Assembly (NCBI GenBank): GCA_001599755.1
Contig: BCHX01000003.1
Span: 3,755,289-3,819,288, forward strand
DNA: 64,000 nucleotides
Direction of reading: 5' to 3'
Origin: Gliomastix tumulicola
Lineage: Eukaryota; Ascomycota; Sordariomycetes; Hypocreales; Bionectriaceae
Shown here: piece by piece, positions 23,249 to 34,723 of the stretch
Layout: every line of letters begins with the position of its first letter
Position numbering within the stretch: the first letter of the stretch is position 1
Notes under the pieces: model-generated
What the model was told of the DNA's origin: nothing
Databases searched by the model: none
Seen by the model: only the letters and a program-made list of their open reading frames with translations
Made by a program: the position numbers and the translations under genes

Positions 23249-25890
23249 GACGGGCGACAGATGACGGGTTGAGGATGATGAGACTGCGAGGTTGAAGGCG
23301 TGAAGACAGGAAAGAGCTGGAGCTGAGCTGCTTTGAGCCTTGACGTGAGGTGGGGCGCCGATCAGCTTGATGCCTCTTAGTGACAATCCTGTTCACCAAG
23401 ATTGACAGCTCGTCAAACTCGGAATGTGTGCATCTAAGTCACGAATGCTGAGTAAGTCGCTCAAGGTGGACAACTTTAAATATAGAGAACCGTCACACAT
23501 TTGCAGGATACCTACTAGCAGTACCTTAAGGTATTGACGGCGGCTTCAGGTCCTCAAGAGAGCCTTGAGCTTCTCAGTGGGCATCCAATGCTCCAGGTGG
23601 GGGGTACCCTGCCATATTATTTCCGCTCGCTGATACTTCCGCCTTGGGCGCCAGCAGCCCGCGTAATTCTGTCCCCCAACTGCCAAGACGAGTAATTGCG
23701 CCTTCCCTGCAAGACAGCTGACGTCACCAGCATATTCGCGACTTCACATTCACACTTCGCGTTTGCGTTTTCATCTCCCGTCAGGGGGCGCAGGGGACGA
23801 CCTGACATGAGGGGATCATGGGCCTCAAGCATGTCTACTCTAACTACCAACGGTGCAGACCCAACTGCGTCGGTCGATCGGCACCCAGATCAGCGCCACT
23901 GGGATGTCCTCTACTAGCTGCTGAGTTCCACACGAGCACCAGAAGCCAATGGAGAGTCTAATTGGACGCCCACGGCATCAACAAGTGGAGCTTGCCTTCG
24001 TGCGGCAACGTCCTTACTCCTTCCCCTCCGAGTGCTTCCAGATGGCAGTGTCATGACCGCGGATACAATCACCTGCCTGTGCGACAGTGATTCATCGGTC
24101 AATTTGCCCCTCACCTCCGTGTTCCGCGGATATGGGCCAACTGGCCTTGGGCATCTCATGTGTCGCAGAGCACCTGTCCGACAAGACCCCGCCAGCCAAC
24201 ACCACGGACTGACCACCAGTAGCTTCGTGGAACTGTCACTCCTCTGCAGATTCGCGATAAGTGAGGATGTTGCGTCGATATAGTGGGAATGAGGCCTCAC
24301 TAATCGGGGAAGTATGAGGTCGAATCGGTTTTGACCGATCCCATCAAGGTTGGCCGCGTCTCGACGCGTCTCGACCTTCCCCCCCTATCCATTCCATCCC
24401 AGTCTACCTGCTGCTGCGGTCTTCCGCTCCCCATGTCACCATGCATCTGCATAAAATGAAATTGCCACTCTGGAGCCGTTGGGATGCGGCCTCTCCTCGG
24501 TAGTTACACGAGAGGAGGCTGACAGCTCAGAGGCGGGTGGCTGCAGGCATGGCCAGGGGCCAGGTGGATTTTCGGTACGCTTCCGTCTCCTGTTGGCGAG
24601 TACCTGATCTGCACGTATTGGTCTATCAAGAAGATGCGACATCAGGTGTGATGGGCTCCACGGAGTCAGTATCCTTGGTGCTCACGTCCCTAGACGAGGG
24701 GGGCACCTCTCCGGCGTGACACTCCATTAGAACACGGGTGTCTGAGGACCCAGGTTACCAATGAGCATATATGACTATCTATGAGCTTTCCCCGATACTG
24801 TATCTGTGCTTTTTTTGGTCATGTGATTGGTGTTTCTGCTCGTGGCCGAAATGCAGAGGTGCTAGCCCGTAGTGACTTAAGCGAGGCTACGGGTGCATGC
24901 CTCGCTGTAAAGTGCGCTGGAAGGCTGCAGGTGAAGCGAGAAGCCCCTCTCACGATAAGGAGTCCAAGGTGCCAACCTGGAATTTTCTGCAAACGACCGA
25001 CGTTTGCAGTCCGTACGTGTCCCTTAACATTTCTGGCGGCCGCTAATGTGCGCAGCCTACGCTCCCTCCCGCTTCCTGTCTCCTCCTCCTCAGGGCAGCA
25101 CAACACGGCTCACAACATCCTCTTCACACCGCCTCACCTTGCAATTGAGAGGGAAGGCACGCTGCACCGCATTGTGCCTTCCGTTACACACGCTCACCGC
25201 TCCTGCCTCAATTGTTGATGCCCGAGGCATCACCCCTCTGCCAGGTGAGCATAAAAGTCTCCCGATCCTCCCCCTTCCCTCCGGCCTGATCTTCTCCTCT
25301 TCTTCTTCCCTCATCACGCACCTCGCCACCTCGAGCCTCACAGCACCTCGTGGCCTTTCTCTCTCTCTCTCTTTCTCGAGCACCTCATCTGATCAATTTC
25401 TCTTAGCATCTCAACGCCTCAATCTCCTCCTGCATCTACAGTGAGATTACAAAACGTGAGCCACGTCCCCTCTGCCTCTGCTACCCTCGCCCTGATGGCT
25501 GTATCGTCAGCGATTGAGTCTTCTCCGGCCTTCATCGGTCGTGGAGCCAGTCTCTGCATAGAACTCGACAGCCAAGCTAACGTGACTGCAGCTGACGCAC
25601 TTCTCGCGTCCTCCCTTTCAACAGACCTGATCTTTCTGCGTGGTCGTCTGGTAAGCCCGCGTCTTCATCCAGTTTCTGCCCCAAAATCACATGGCGTAGG
25701 CCAGTCATCGTCTGCGTCAATGCATCACCCGACCGTCTCATCCCAGCAGAACGCAGGTTTCTCCTGCATTCCGCTCTGCACCTGAAGCCTGCCCTCCGCA
25801 TCATCTCTCCTCCATAGACCACTTTCCTCCAACCATATTCCATCGCTCACTGGTCTTCACAACTAACTGGTTCCAGTTGATAGGATCGCC
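23249..25890. promoter_or_regulatory. Divergent interval between SRO7 and Argonaute
   Basis: 2.6 kb with both promoters and no supported gene. Notable elements are the perfect 12-bp palindrome TACCTTAAGGTA (23522-23533), a duplicated GTCTCGACGC word around 24357-24380, a TATA-like CATAAAAG near 25250 and a CT-rich block (25060-25440) that looks like the Argonaute leader. The last 440 bp look like a 5'-UTR intron (listed separately). Confidence 0.5.
25441..25876 (+). other. Probable 5'-UTR intron of the Argonaute gene
   Basis: The donor GTGAGATT at 25441 follows a CT-rich leader. A consensus branch site ACTAAC (25862-25867) and acceptor TTCCAG (ending 25876) lie 14 bases before the Argonaute ATG. 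The branch-acceptor spacing is ideal for a fungal intron. If the intron is not removed, an upstream ATG at 25494 opens a frame to 25785 that could repress translation. A second donor, GTAAGC near 25651, could give alternative leaders. This is inferred from signals only. Confidence 0.55.
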
Positions 25891-28800
25891 ATGTCTGATC
25901 GCGGTCGTTCGCCTGGCCCTGCGGGCTCTGGCGATGGCTCTAAGCGTTCGACCTCAAAGTCGCCCTCTGGTCGCTCGGGTCGTTCTGCCTCTCCCAGCCG
26001 TTCTGCTGCGTCCGGCCCTGCCTCTGGCTGGGTCCAAGGTCCTGGCCATGACCCTGCTCGCGCCGGCGGTAGTCAGCAGAAGGATCAGGGAAACACTCGC
26101 ATGGAGCTTCCTCCTGATGCGTACGTGAGCGAGACCAAGAAGGATTTGTTCATGATGCGCGGGAACAAGTTCAATTCCGAGGGCAAGAATGCCGAGATGT
26201 TGGTCAATCAGTACCGCATGAAGAAGTTTGACTTCTCCAAAAAGATCTATCAGTACGATGTACGTATCTCATGCCTACTTCCCTCCCAATGGACATTTAC
26301 TAACCATTCTTCCTTAGGTCGCCGTCTCGCCCGACCGACGTCCCCCCATGAAGAAGATCCTTGAATCTCCTGAGATCAAGCAAGCCTTGGCCAAATATGC
26401 GTTCCACACTTGGATCTTCGATGGCCGCAAGCTCGCCTGGGCCCCAGGCCTGATCGACCGTGGTGAGGTTCGCTTCCAGGTTGATCTCGACGCTGCTCGC
26501 CGTACCGCGGGCGAAAAACCACGAGACACTGCCATCTTCCATGTCACCATTCGCAAGACCACTGAGATCCACGTCTCTGCCCTTCAGGGCTACTTGGAGC
26601 ACAAGACTTCCTTCAACACCAGCGTCCAGGAGGCCATGAACTTCATTGATCATCTCTTCCGCCAGGGACCATCCCAGCGCCTGCTCTCCATCAAGAGAAA
26701 CTTCTATGTCAAGGGCGCGCAGGGCGAAAGCCTCAAGGACTCTCGATCTGTCGAGGTTCACAAAGGTGTCTACGCATCCATTCGCATGTCTCATAACCTT
26801 ACGCAGGGAGGCATCGGCCTTGCGCTGAATGCCGATGTGGCCAACACTGCGTTCTGGGTTGGCGGCGGCAGCTTCGAAAAGGTGGTCTGCAGCTTCCTGG
26901 ACACCTGCGAGGCGCGTTTCAAGCACCTCGACCCGCTTCGACTGGCTGCTGCACTCAAGCCGACCGCCCGTGGCGATGGCACTCCTCAGTCGTCGGATGC
27001 CTTCAAGCACCTCCGCAAGCTGCGAAAGCTCAAGTTCAAGGTCAAGCACTCCGGTCGCCCCGACACTGACAAGCTCTTCACTGTCGTGGACTTCATGTTC
27101 GGCCCCAAGTATGGACCTGACGGAGCCACCGCCCGAACCGTCAAGTTTGACTTCAACGGCAAGGAGACCTCGGTTGAGCAGTACTATCGACAGAAGTATC
27201 AGTACTCTCTCAAGTATGTCCACTTGCCCTTGATTGATGCTGGCAAGGGCGGTGCCATTCCCATGGAATGCGCTATTCTTGAGCCCATGCAGCGATACAA
27301 CTTCAAGCTCAACCCGGATCAGACCGCGGCCATGATCAAAATCGCTGTGACTCGCCCCAAGGTCCGCAAGGAGGCGATTGAGAAGAAGGTTGCTCTTCTG
27401 GAGCTCGACAATGACCCCCATCTCAAGTTCTACGGTGTGCAGTTTGAGAAAACCTTCACCAAAACCCCAGCCAAGATCATTCAGCCCCCGGTGCTGAAGT
27501 TCCGCGGCACCGGCAAGGTCACCCCTCAGTTCCAGGGCCGTTGGGACCTTCGTGGCATGAAGTTCTGGAAGCCCAACGAGGCGCCCCTCACCTCTTGGGG
27601 CATTGTCATGATGGACAACTGCGTCGACGCTCGTGCTGCAGAGCAGTTCATCACCACCTTCCGACAGATCTTCACTGGCCATGGAGGCAACGCTCCAAAC
27701 TCGGGCAAGGTCCTCAACCCTCCTGGAAACCTGCGAGGCAACGGTGGTGATGTCATGACATGGGCTTTCAATCAGCTGAAGGCTCAGGGCGGCTATCCTC
27801 AGCTGATCTTCATTGTCGTCAATGCCAAGAACTCGCCTCACTACGAGCGCCTGAAGAAGAGCGCCGACTGTCGATATGGCATCCTCAGCCAGGTCGTCCA
27901 GCGCACTCACGTGCAGTCCAACCAGGGCCAGTACCATTCGAACGTCTCCATGAAGGTCAATGCCAAGTTGGGTGGCTCGACTTCGCGCACTGATCCTCCT
28001 TGGAAGACGTCGAACCCGACCTACTTCCCACCCAACCGTCCAACCATGGTTGTTGGTGTTGATGTCTCTCATGCCGCTCCCGGACAGAACATGGCTTCGG
28101 TCGCAGCCATAACGATGAACTGCGATGCTGATGCCAATCGGTTCGTCGCCCGCTGTGAGACCAACGGATACCGCGTCGAGATGATTTCTCCCAGCAACAT
28201 GCACAACATGTTTGGACAGCTCGTCCAGCATTGGAAGGCCAACCACTCCGGTCCCCCTGCTCATCTCATCTATTTCCGAGATGGTGTCAGCGAGGGCCAA
28301 TTCTCCCAGGTGATGGATGTAGAGATCGCTGAAATCAGGCGATACTTTAAGAGCAAGAATGTTCCCGCTCCCAAGTTCACGGTCATTGTGGCCACCAAGC
28401 GCCACCACATTCGACTGTTCCCTCCCTCTGGAGGCGACAAGAACATGAACCCCCTCCCTGGCACCCTCGTTGAGAAAGAGGTCACCCATCCCTTCATGTG
28501 GGACTTCTATCTCAACTCGCACGTTGCGATCCAGGGAACTGCCCGCCCCGTCCACTACTACATTCTTCAGGATGAGATGAACGTCCCCGTCAATGATTTC
28601 CAGAAGATGATATACTACCAGTGCTACTCGTACGCCCGATCCACCACCCCTGTGTCGATCCATCCGGCCATCTACTACGCCCATCTTGCCGGCGCGCGCG
28701 CGCGTTGCCATGAGAACGTGAAGTCGACTGACGGTTTCCGTGTCGGTGGCAAGGGTCACGAGGTGCAGATTGACCAGGCTGCCAAGGGTCTCATTGCTGG

Positions 28801-28930
28801 TCCTACCCTTCGTGGTGCTGAGGCTCCGCCTCTGCTTCCCCTGGGTGGCCTCACTGGCAGAGAGAATGCCGGCGTCCAAGGCGAGGAGCGACAGCGCCAG
28901 CTGTTCCGCTCCGCCATGTGGTACATCTAA
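25891..28930 (+). CDS. Argonaute protein (QDE-2-like), slicer-competent
   Basis: Small-RNA-guided RNA-binding protein, the effector of RNA silencing (quelling in Neurospora). Exons 25891-26259 and 26318-28930, separated by a 58-nt intron, give 993 residues. Order: Gly/Ser/Arg-rich N-tail (1-65), N domain, linker, PAZ (about 350-450, LKFKVKHSGRPDTDKLFTVV onward), MID, and PIWI (about 615-960). The catalytic tetrad can be read as Asp705 (VGVDVSHAAPG), Glu744 (YRVEMI), Asp778 (YFRDGVSEGQF) and His912 (YYAHLAGARAR). The spacings are close to human AGO2 D597/E637/D669/H807, so cleavage activity is expected. The protein ends in the conserved hydrophobic FRSAMWYI. QDE-2 against SMS-2 orthology cannot be settled here, so no symbol is given. 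The antisense strand of exon 2 is open for 859 codons, an effect of codon bias. Confidence 0.96.
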
Positions 28931-30523
28931 GTTTGACTTGTTGGCTGCGATGAGACAGCCAAGACAGACACGAAGTTGAGATGAAGTGAAAGGATGAAAG
29001 GAGCAGAAAGGGGGCGACGATTTTGGAGGAAGTTGGCGGCGGAAGAAGTCTTAAGTTAGCGATTAGTCTAACATCGCAGCAATCAGCTGCACAAGATCAC
29101 TATTAAAAGGGGAGACCGATTGGCGGGAGATGGCGGCGGAGGATTCTTATCATAGCTCAGCACTTACTGCGAGTTATTCGATCAATCAGATTTCAGATAC
29201 AAATTTCCCTTGCCCCCACGAGTGTGCTGTGATGAGTGCATGTAGAGCTGAGACACACTTGCATTTCGTTCAACGGTCATGATACATGCTTCGTGATCAT
29301 CATAATATTTTTGCCGCAAGTGAGTTTGCAGATCGCCTGTCTCTTCCGACAGGCGGGGAGGTCAATGTGCCAGGGCTCCGCGAGGAAGAATTCAACCGGG
29401 AGCCATTCAAAAGTTGGGCTCACGATTGCGCAGAGTTTAATCCTCGTCACTAGGCAGGGAGTCGGTGTGCTCCCAAGATCCAAACACGGCGAGCTGAAAT
29501 TCAGTAGTAAATATCAGATTGTTTACATGTTCTAAGAAGAGAAGAGAGTTCACAGTGTCAGAGAGTTTCTACACATTTCGCTCATAGACGATCATCCGTC
29601 TGGGGAGGGGGGCGAAGAAGGAGGAGGAGGAGGAGGCTCTGTTGGGGGCAGATTGCGTTGAACGCGAGGCTGGGGATGGGGGTGAGGCTGCCTTACATGA
29701 CTTGCGGTAGTCTGGTTCGGATGTTCGCGGTGGTGAGGGACAAGGGAGAACACGGTCAGTTCCGTGGGCTTAGTTCTAGGATTTGTATGCGAAAAGTTTG
29801 CTTCTATTCTGTCTCGTCGCAGCTGTCATTATGCTCATTTCTATCTTGTAGAGGTTGTTGGGCTGATGGCGGATATTGTTCCCTGTGGCCCCTCCTGAGC
29901 GTTGCATATATCAATGCGTCTCGGTTCATGGAGGGTTTTCATCATTTCGTAAAGATGTCTAAGGTTGCTATGGCCTTGGTATTGGTAGGTGTTGCTTTGT
30001 TGAGGTTGCTTGCCGTTGATGTGGTCGTTTGGAGTTGGGGGGTTTTCGGTTTGGGTACGTCCCTTGGCCAGACCTGGCTTCTTTCTCGTGCTTTGATGAG
30101 TTGTGGAGAGAAGCGTGATCGCCATGGAGACCTTTCTATTTGTAGCCTCGGCAACCACGGAGCCTTTGAGCCAGCTCTGTCTGTTTTTTTCTCTTTCCGA
30201 CGACCCGAGTGGCTTGATGGGCTGGCTTTCCGATTGGGTTTGCTTCCGTAGGCTGCGGCTCGGGTTAGGTCGAGCCTCCAAATATTGGCAGCATGAGTAT
30301 GGTGATGGAGGCTCGACGCAAGGGATTGGAGCTGGCACTCGGGGGTACTCTTGTCCGAGGCCAATAGCGAGGCGGATCCGGGAGCAGCACTTGTTGCCTG
30401 TGCCTGCCTAGCTATGGAAACGATCATCATGTATGATTGCCGGCGCAGAGCCTACGTAAGCTACCTCTGCTAAGAGCCGCAGTCATTCATACACGGCTGA
30501 GTGGGCAACAGACCCCGTTGAGC
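28931..30523. other. Intergenic, tail to tail between Argonaute and TMA16
   Basis: 1.6 kb. Overlapping open frames on both strands (29658-30251 plus, 29841-30338 and 29942-30430 minus) have no recognisable domain and no plausible start or splice context. It is partly purine-rich (29605-29640, GGAGGA repeats). No RNA gene recognised. It is long for a convergent gap, so an unannotated non-coding transcript is possible. Confidence 0.4.
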
Positions 30524-31312
30524 TCAGTTGATCCCCTTGGTCGGCAGCTCTCCTGGTCTGACCTGGCCGTTTTCCGTGACCTTGATCCACGGGATGGTGG
30601 TCAGCTTAGACCAGGAGCCTTGCCATCCGTTCAGGATCTCGGCACTATCAGCCGACATGATATCCGGCAGCGCTAAGGGAAGCAATACACATCAGCAAAG
30701 GCGGTCTCACATCAAAGGGGGAGGGAGGTGAAAGGAACTCACAGAAACCCTGCTCATACTCGGCTTCCAGGGCGGCGATCTTGATCTTCAGGAGATCTTC
30801 CCTCGCGGAGGACGGCCTCCCGGGGCGACGGCTCTTCTTGAGCGTGGTGTACTCCTCGTCGTACTGGCGAATGAAGCTAGTCCCATGTCAGTCACACGGG
30901 ACACGCACGTGCTGGCTGGAAAGGAGATAACCAGAGCAAAAGGGGGTATGGGCTCTCACAGTTGCACAAACTCCTGCACCACCTCGAGCGTCAGCGGCTC
31001 GCCGCCCTTGTCCTCCAGCGCCTGCTGGAAGAAGACCACCCGGTCGACTGCCAGACAGAAGACGTGTCAGTCCAAATCACACATATGCTGAGTTACTCTC
31101 GTGGCTTGTTTGCAACCCAAGTACGACCTTAGGCACTTACCGATGGGCTTCTCTTTCTTGCTCCGCGCGGCCGCGAGCCGGTCGAGACGCTGGTCGCGGA
31201 CGCTGGCCTTGTGCAGGCGGAGCGAGTCTCTCGACTTCTCGTGCAGGGCGTTGGGGACGCCGTTGCGCTTCTTGGAGATTTGCTTGCGGGTTTTCTGGAG
31301 GGTGCTGCCCAT
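30524..31312 (-). CDS. TMA16: Translation machinery-associated protein 16
   Basis: Small nuclear ribosome-biogenesis factor that associates with pre-60S particles. Four exons (31141-31312, 30960-31047, 30743-30876, 30524-30672) give 180 residues, the family size. The N-terminus MGSTLQKTRKQISKKRNGV and the block RDSLRLHKASVRDQRLDRLA are highly characteristic basic helices. VDRVVFFQQALEDKGGEPLT and the RQYDEEYTTLKKSRRPGRP region follow, and the end is WIKVTENGQVRPGELPTKGI plus Asn. Introns of 93, 83 and 70 nt all keep the frame. It is divergent from EXO1. A T-run with an N at 31416 lies in its leader. Confidence 0.95.
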
Positions 31313-32325
31313 CTTAGCGTCTTCTTGATGCTGGTCTTTCCCTCTTGGGGTGTTTGATGTGTGGGCGTGGGTGTGTGTAAGTGAGTGTCACTGAGCAGTC
31401 TGTCCATCTTGATGTNCTTTTTTTTTTTTTTTTTTTTCTCTCTGATATCACGGCGGTTTTTTTTTTGTCCCAGCAGGGGCGTTCGGAGGTGGGCTTTTGG
31501 TGGGGGCGGGGCGACACGGTGACAGAATAGCTGTTCCAAAACTGGCAAACTAACCAAGAGATTTATTTTGTCGTCTGTTCGTACCACTGGTGATCATTTT
31601 CAGCGCCTGTGGCCGGCGCTACCTTCCCAGCGAGCACCTGGGCAAATCGGCTCCTGTGCTGGCAAGGGGCGGCCACCTCCCACTCTTACCACCTTGAGTG
31701 AAATTTGATTGAGTATTTCTGACGCGTATTTTGAGCACATCCACAGCAAAGTCTCGAAATTATAGTCCCCAACAAGCTGTGGCTGATATGATGCCAGATA
31801 TGCTGCAGTATTTACTTTCTACCCAATGCAGCAGCGGGACTGACGTTGCCCGGGGAATATGGGCCTTTGCGGGGAAGTCGCGCCTGCCTCCCGGGCAGAA
31901 CGCGTTACGGGGCATTTTGGCAGCATTTTGGCAGGCGGCAACGCCGTACGGAACCGCCAAGGCAATTTTGGGGGACCCTTGCCAACGCGTTGAATTCCAT
32001 TTCCTCCACTGACCGAACCTCAACCTTCTTCCTTTGCTTGCCCATCCACGCCCGAGTATCTCTCACCATCCTCAAGGACCGCCTGATCGCCCGCGGCACT
32101 GATCTGTCTCCTGTCTTTGCTCATGCCCTTCGTTGTTTATTGACTTTTGCTCCCTCTCCTCGTCTCTCGCCTCACGCCTCACGTCCATATCCCACGCCTC
32201 ACCACACGACTGGAAGCCACTAGGCTGCTCATATACCACGTGTTCGACCTTGTATTCCATGTGTAGCTCCCATTGAGGCGCGATCAACCACCGTAGGACC
32301 TACTCGCGGCGCGAGGGCCTTCACC
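31313..32325. promoter_or_regulatory. Divergent promoter of TMA16 and EXO1
   Basis: 1.0 kb. Near TMA16 there is a long T-tract (31418-31437) after an N. Towards EXO1 there are three ACGCGT sites (31722-31727, 31900-31905, 31985-31990), the core of the MluI cell-cycle box bound by MBF in fungi, and an 11-bp tandem duplication at 31912-31933. A CT-rich leader lies at 32030-32200. Confidence 0.55.
31912..31933. repeat. 11-bp tandem duplication in the EXO1 promoter
   Basis: GCATTTTGGCA occurs twice without a gap (31912-31922, 31923-31933), between two ACGCGT sites. Function unknown. Confidence 0.8.
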
Positions 32326-34723
32326 ATGGGCGTGTCGGGTACGTACATGCCCTCCATGATTCTCGGTGTGCCTATCGCCCGGACTAACCCAGACAGGGCT
32401 CCTACCGCTTCTCAAGTCCATCCAGAGGCCAACCGAGCTCAAGAAGTTCGAAGGCAAGACCCTCGGCGTCGACGGGTATGGATGGCTCCATCGGGCTGCG
32501 TATTCCTGCGCCGTTGAGCTGGGACAGGGCCAGCCAACCACCAAGTCAGCAACCTCCCCCAATTAAGAGGCTGGGTCTATGAGTTTATCAGCTAAACTGT
32601 GTCCAAACAGGTATATCAATGGCATGCTCCATCGTGTGAGAATGCTGCGCCACTTCGGCGTGAAGCCGTACATGGTTTTTGACGGCGACTTTCTTCCTAG
32701 CAAAGCCATGACGGAGGCATCGCGGGAGAAGAGCAGAGACGAGAAGAAGAAGCTCGCTCTCGACCTCCTCAAAGCTGGAAAGCCGTCTCAGGCCGCACAG
32801 GAGTTCCAGAAATGCATCGACGTAACTCCCGAGATGGCGGCAGCTGTCATCCAGCACCTCAAGGATCTCGACGTTGACTATGTCGTCGCCCCCTACGAAG
32901 CTGACGCCCAGCTCGTCTACCTGGAACGTCACGGCCTTATCGACGGCATCATCTCTGATGACTCGGACCTCTTGGTATTCGGCGCCAAGCGATTGCTGAC
33001 GAAGCTTGATCGCTATGGTAGCTGCATCGAGATCAGCCGCCGCGACTTCTGCGCGTGCCGAGAGGTCTCCTTGACCGGATGGACGGATGCCGACTTCCGA
33101 CGAATGGCCATCATGTCCGGCTGCGACTATCTCGAAGGGTTACCAGGCGTCGGCTTGAAGACGGCGTACCGAATGCTCCGGAAGTCGAAGACGCCCGAGA
33201 GAGTAGTCCAGATGCTGCAGTTTCAGGGCAAGAGGGTCTCGGAGAACTACCTCGTCAACTTCTACAAAGCAGAGCTGACTTTTCTTCACCAATGGGTGTT
33301 CTGCCCCACGAAGAAGGAGCTGGTGAACTTGACGGACATCGACGACAGCAGGACGGCCGAGGAGATGCCCTACATTGGCTCACACGTCGAAACCCAGCTT
33401 GCTCGAGCCATCGCCAGTGGAGATGTCAATCCCATCACCAAGATGCCAATCAGACACGCCCCAAGCCCGACCAAGCGGAGGCACTCGCAGACGGCGAGCA
33501 ACACTACCCCCAGTCGCAACCCGGCGAAGCCCATCAGCTCCTACTTCAAGGGTCATAACCGTATTCCCATGGGCGCCATGGATCCCAACTGCTTCCCGGT
33601 GGACCCTCAGAGAGTTGCTCAGATCACCGAGGGGGGCTTGGTACCAAGAGTGTTCCCGTTACCGCGGCCCTATCTCGACGAAGCCCAGCAGCCGGCTCCT
33701 CCTAGAACGTCAAATCAGACCGGAGCCAGGAAAGCGAGAACCTCCCCAAGAATCCAGCGGCGTCGGACGGAGCCTATTTCGAATCTGCTGTCTGAAATGA
33801 CCCAGGACCGGGCGGCAAAGGATATTCCGTCCAAACAATCCAGCTCGGCTGACAGCCCAGCAACAGAAGTTCACAGACCGTCCAAGAAAGCCCGTCTGTG
33901 CGATGACCTGGTTGATCAGGACGGCTCGCCTCAGAAGAGCAAGTTCTTTGGAGCAGCCAAACCTACCAAGAGTCCTCGACGAGCCAAGAGTGACGCTTAC
34001 CTGCTCTCGGACGATGCCATCGAAGAGGCTCTGCTCAGCCTTCCAGACTTTGATGGATGGAAGCCCGCACATAAGCCGAAGAAGTCGATCACGATATTCG
34101 AAGAGTCTAGCAGCTCAGGGGACAGCCAGGAGTCCAGTCAGATGACGACATCCGAACACACCGCCCGTTCGGCTCCTCTCAAGGAGCAAAAGCCAGAGAA
34201 GAAGACCCTCCTTGGCAACACGACATCCATGGCGCCCCCGAAGACGACGAGCCGGACTGCGATGCCACTCAATACACCAGCACGATCGAACCTCCATCGC
34301 TTCTCCTATGCGTCCAGCGCCTCTTCGACAACGCCACTCTCGACCGCAACCTCTCGGCGCTCTTCCGTTTTCAGTGCGGCATCAACTCCGTCCACAGCTC
34401 CTTCTACTGCCGCCACGAATTCGAGTTCGCGTCCAACCGCTCTGCAGCGTATCGCCGCTCGAGCTTTCCATGCGCCAGTCTCACCCAAGCCTCGAGAGCC
34501 GACTACCAAGGGTATTTCGAAGTTCCTCTCCGGCTTACCAGTGAACCCCTCGTTCGTCCCTCTGCCAAGGGTCAATCTCGACGAGGTGGCTGCTCTAAAC
34601 CAGCCTTGCGGCAGCGAAGATCAGATCATCCCTGATAGCGACGAGGATGGTCCCGAAGAAGACATCGACGAGCCTGCCCCTACCAAGCTCAACCTGTCTC
34701 AGTTTGCCTTCTCGCGGTCTTGA
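32326..34723 (+). CDS. EXO1: Exonuclease 1 (Rad2/XPG family 5'-3' nuclease)
   Basis: Nuclear 5'-3' double-strand DNA exonuclease and flap nuclease used in mismatch repair, end resection and replication. Exons 32326-32338 (only 13 nt), 32397-32544 and 32611-34723 give 757 residues. XPG-N begins MGVSG-LLPLLKSIQRPTEL with the acidic motif GVDGYGWLHR, then VFDGDFLPSK. XPG-I has APYEADAQLVYL and ISDDSDLLVFG. The helix-hairpin-helix is GLPGVGLKTAYRM (about residue 230). The C-terminal half is disordered and Ser/Pro/Thr-rich. Within it KSKFF (residues 496-500; 33935-33949) matches the Mlh1-interacting (MIP-box) consensus (R/K)SK(Y/F)F of yeast Exo1. The 13-nt first exon is fixed by the invariant MGVSGLL start, which mature XPG nucleases need at the N-terminus. 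Confidence 0.95.

Noticed and set aside
26300..28879. 859-codon open frame antisense to Argonaute
   Set aside because: It is codon-aligned with the sense frame. It is open only because sense codons TTA, CTA and TCA are avoided; the encoded sequence has no domain.
29658..30430. Overlapping open frames on both strands between Argonaute and TMA16
   Set aside because: Neither strand shows codon bias, a domain or splice signals that extend it; two opposing frames cannot both be supported.
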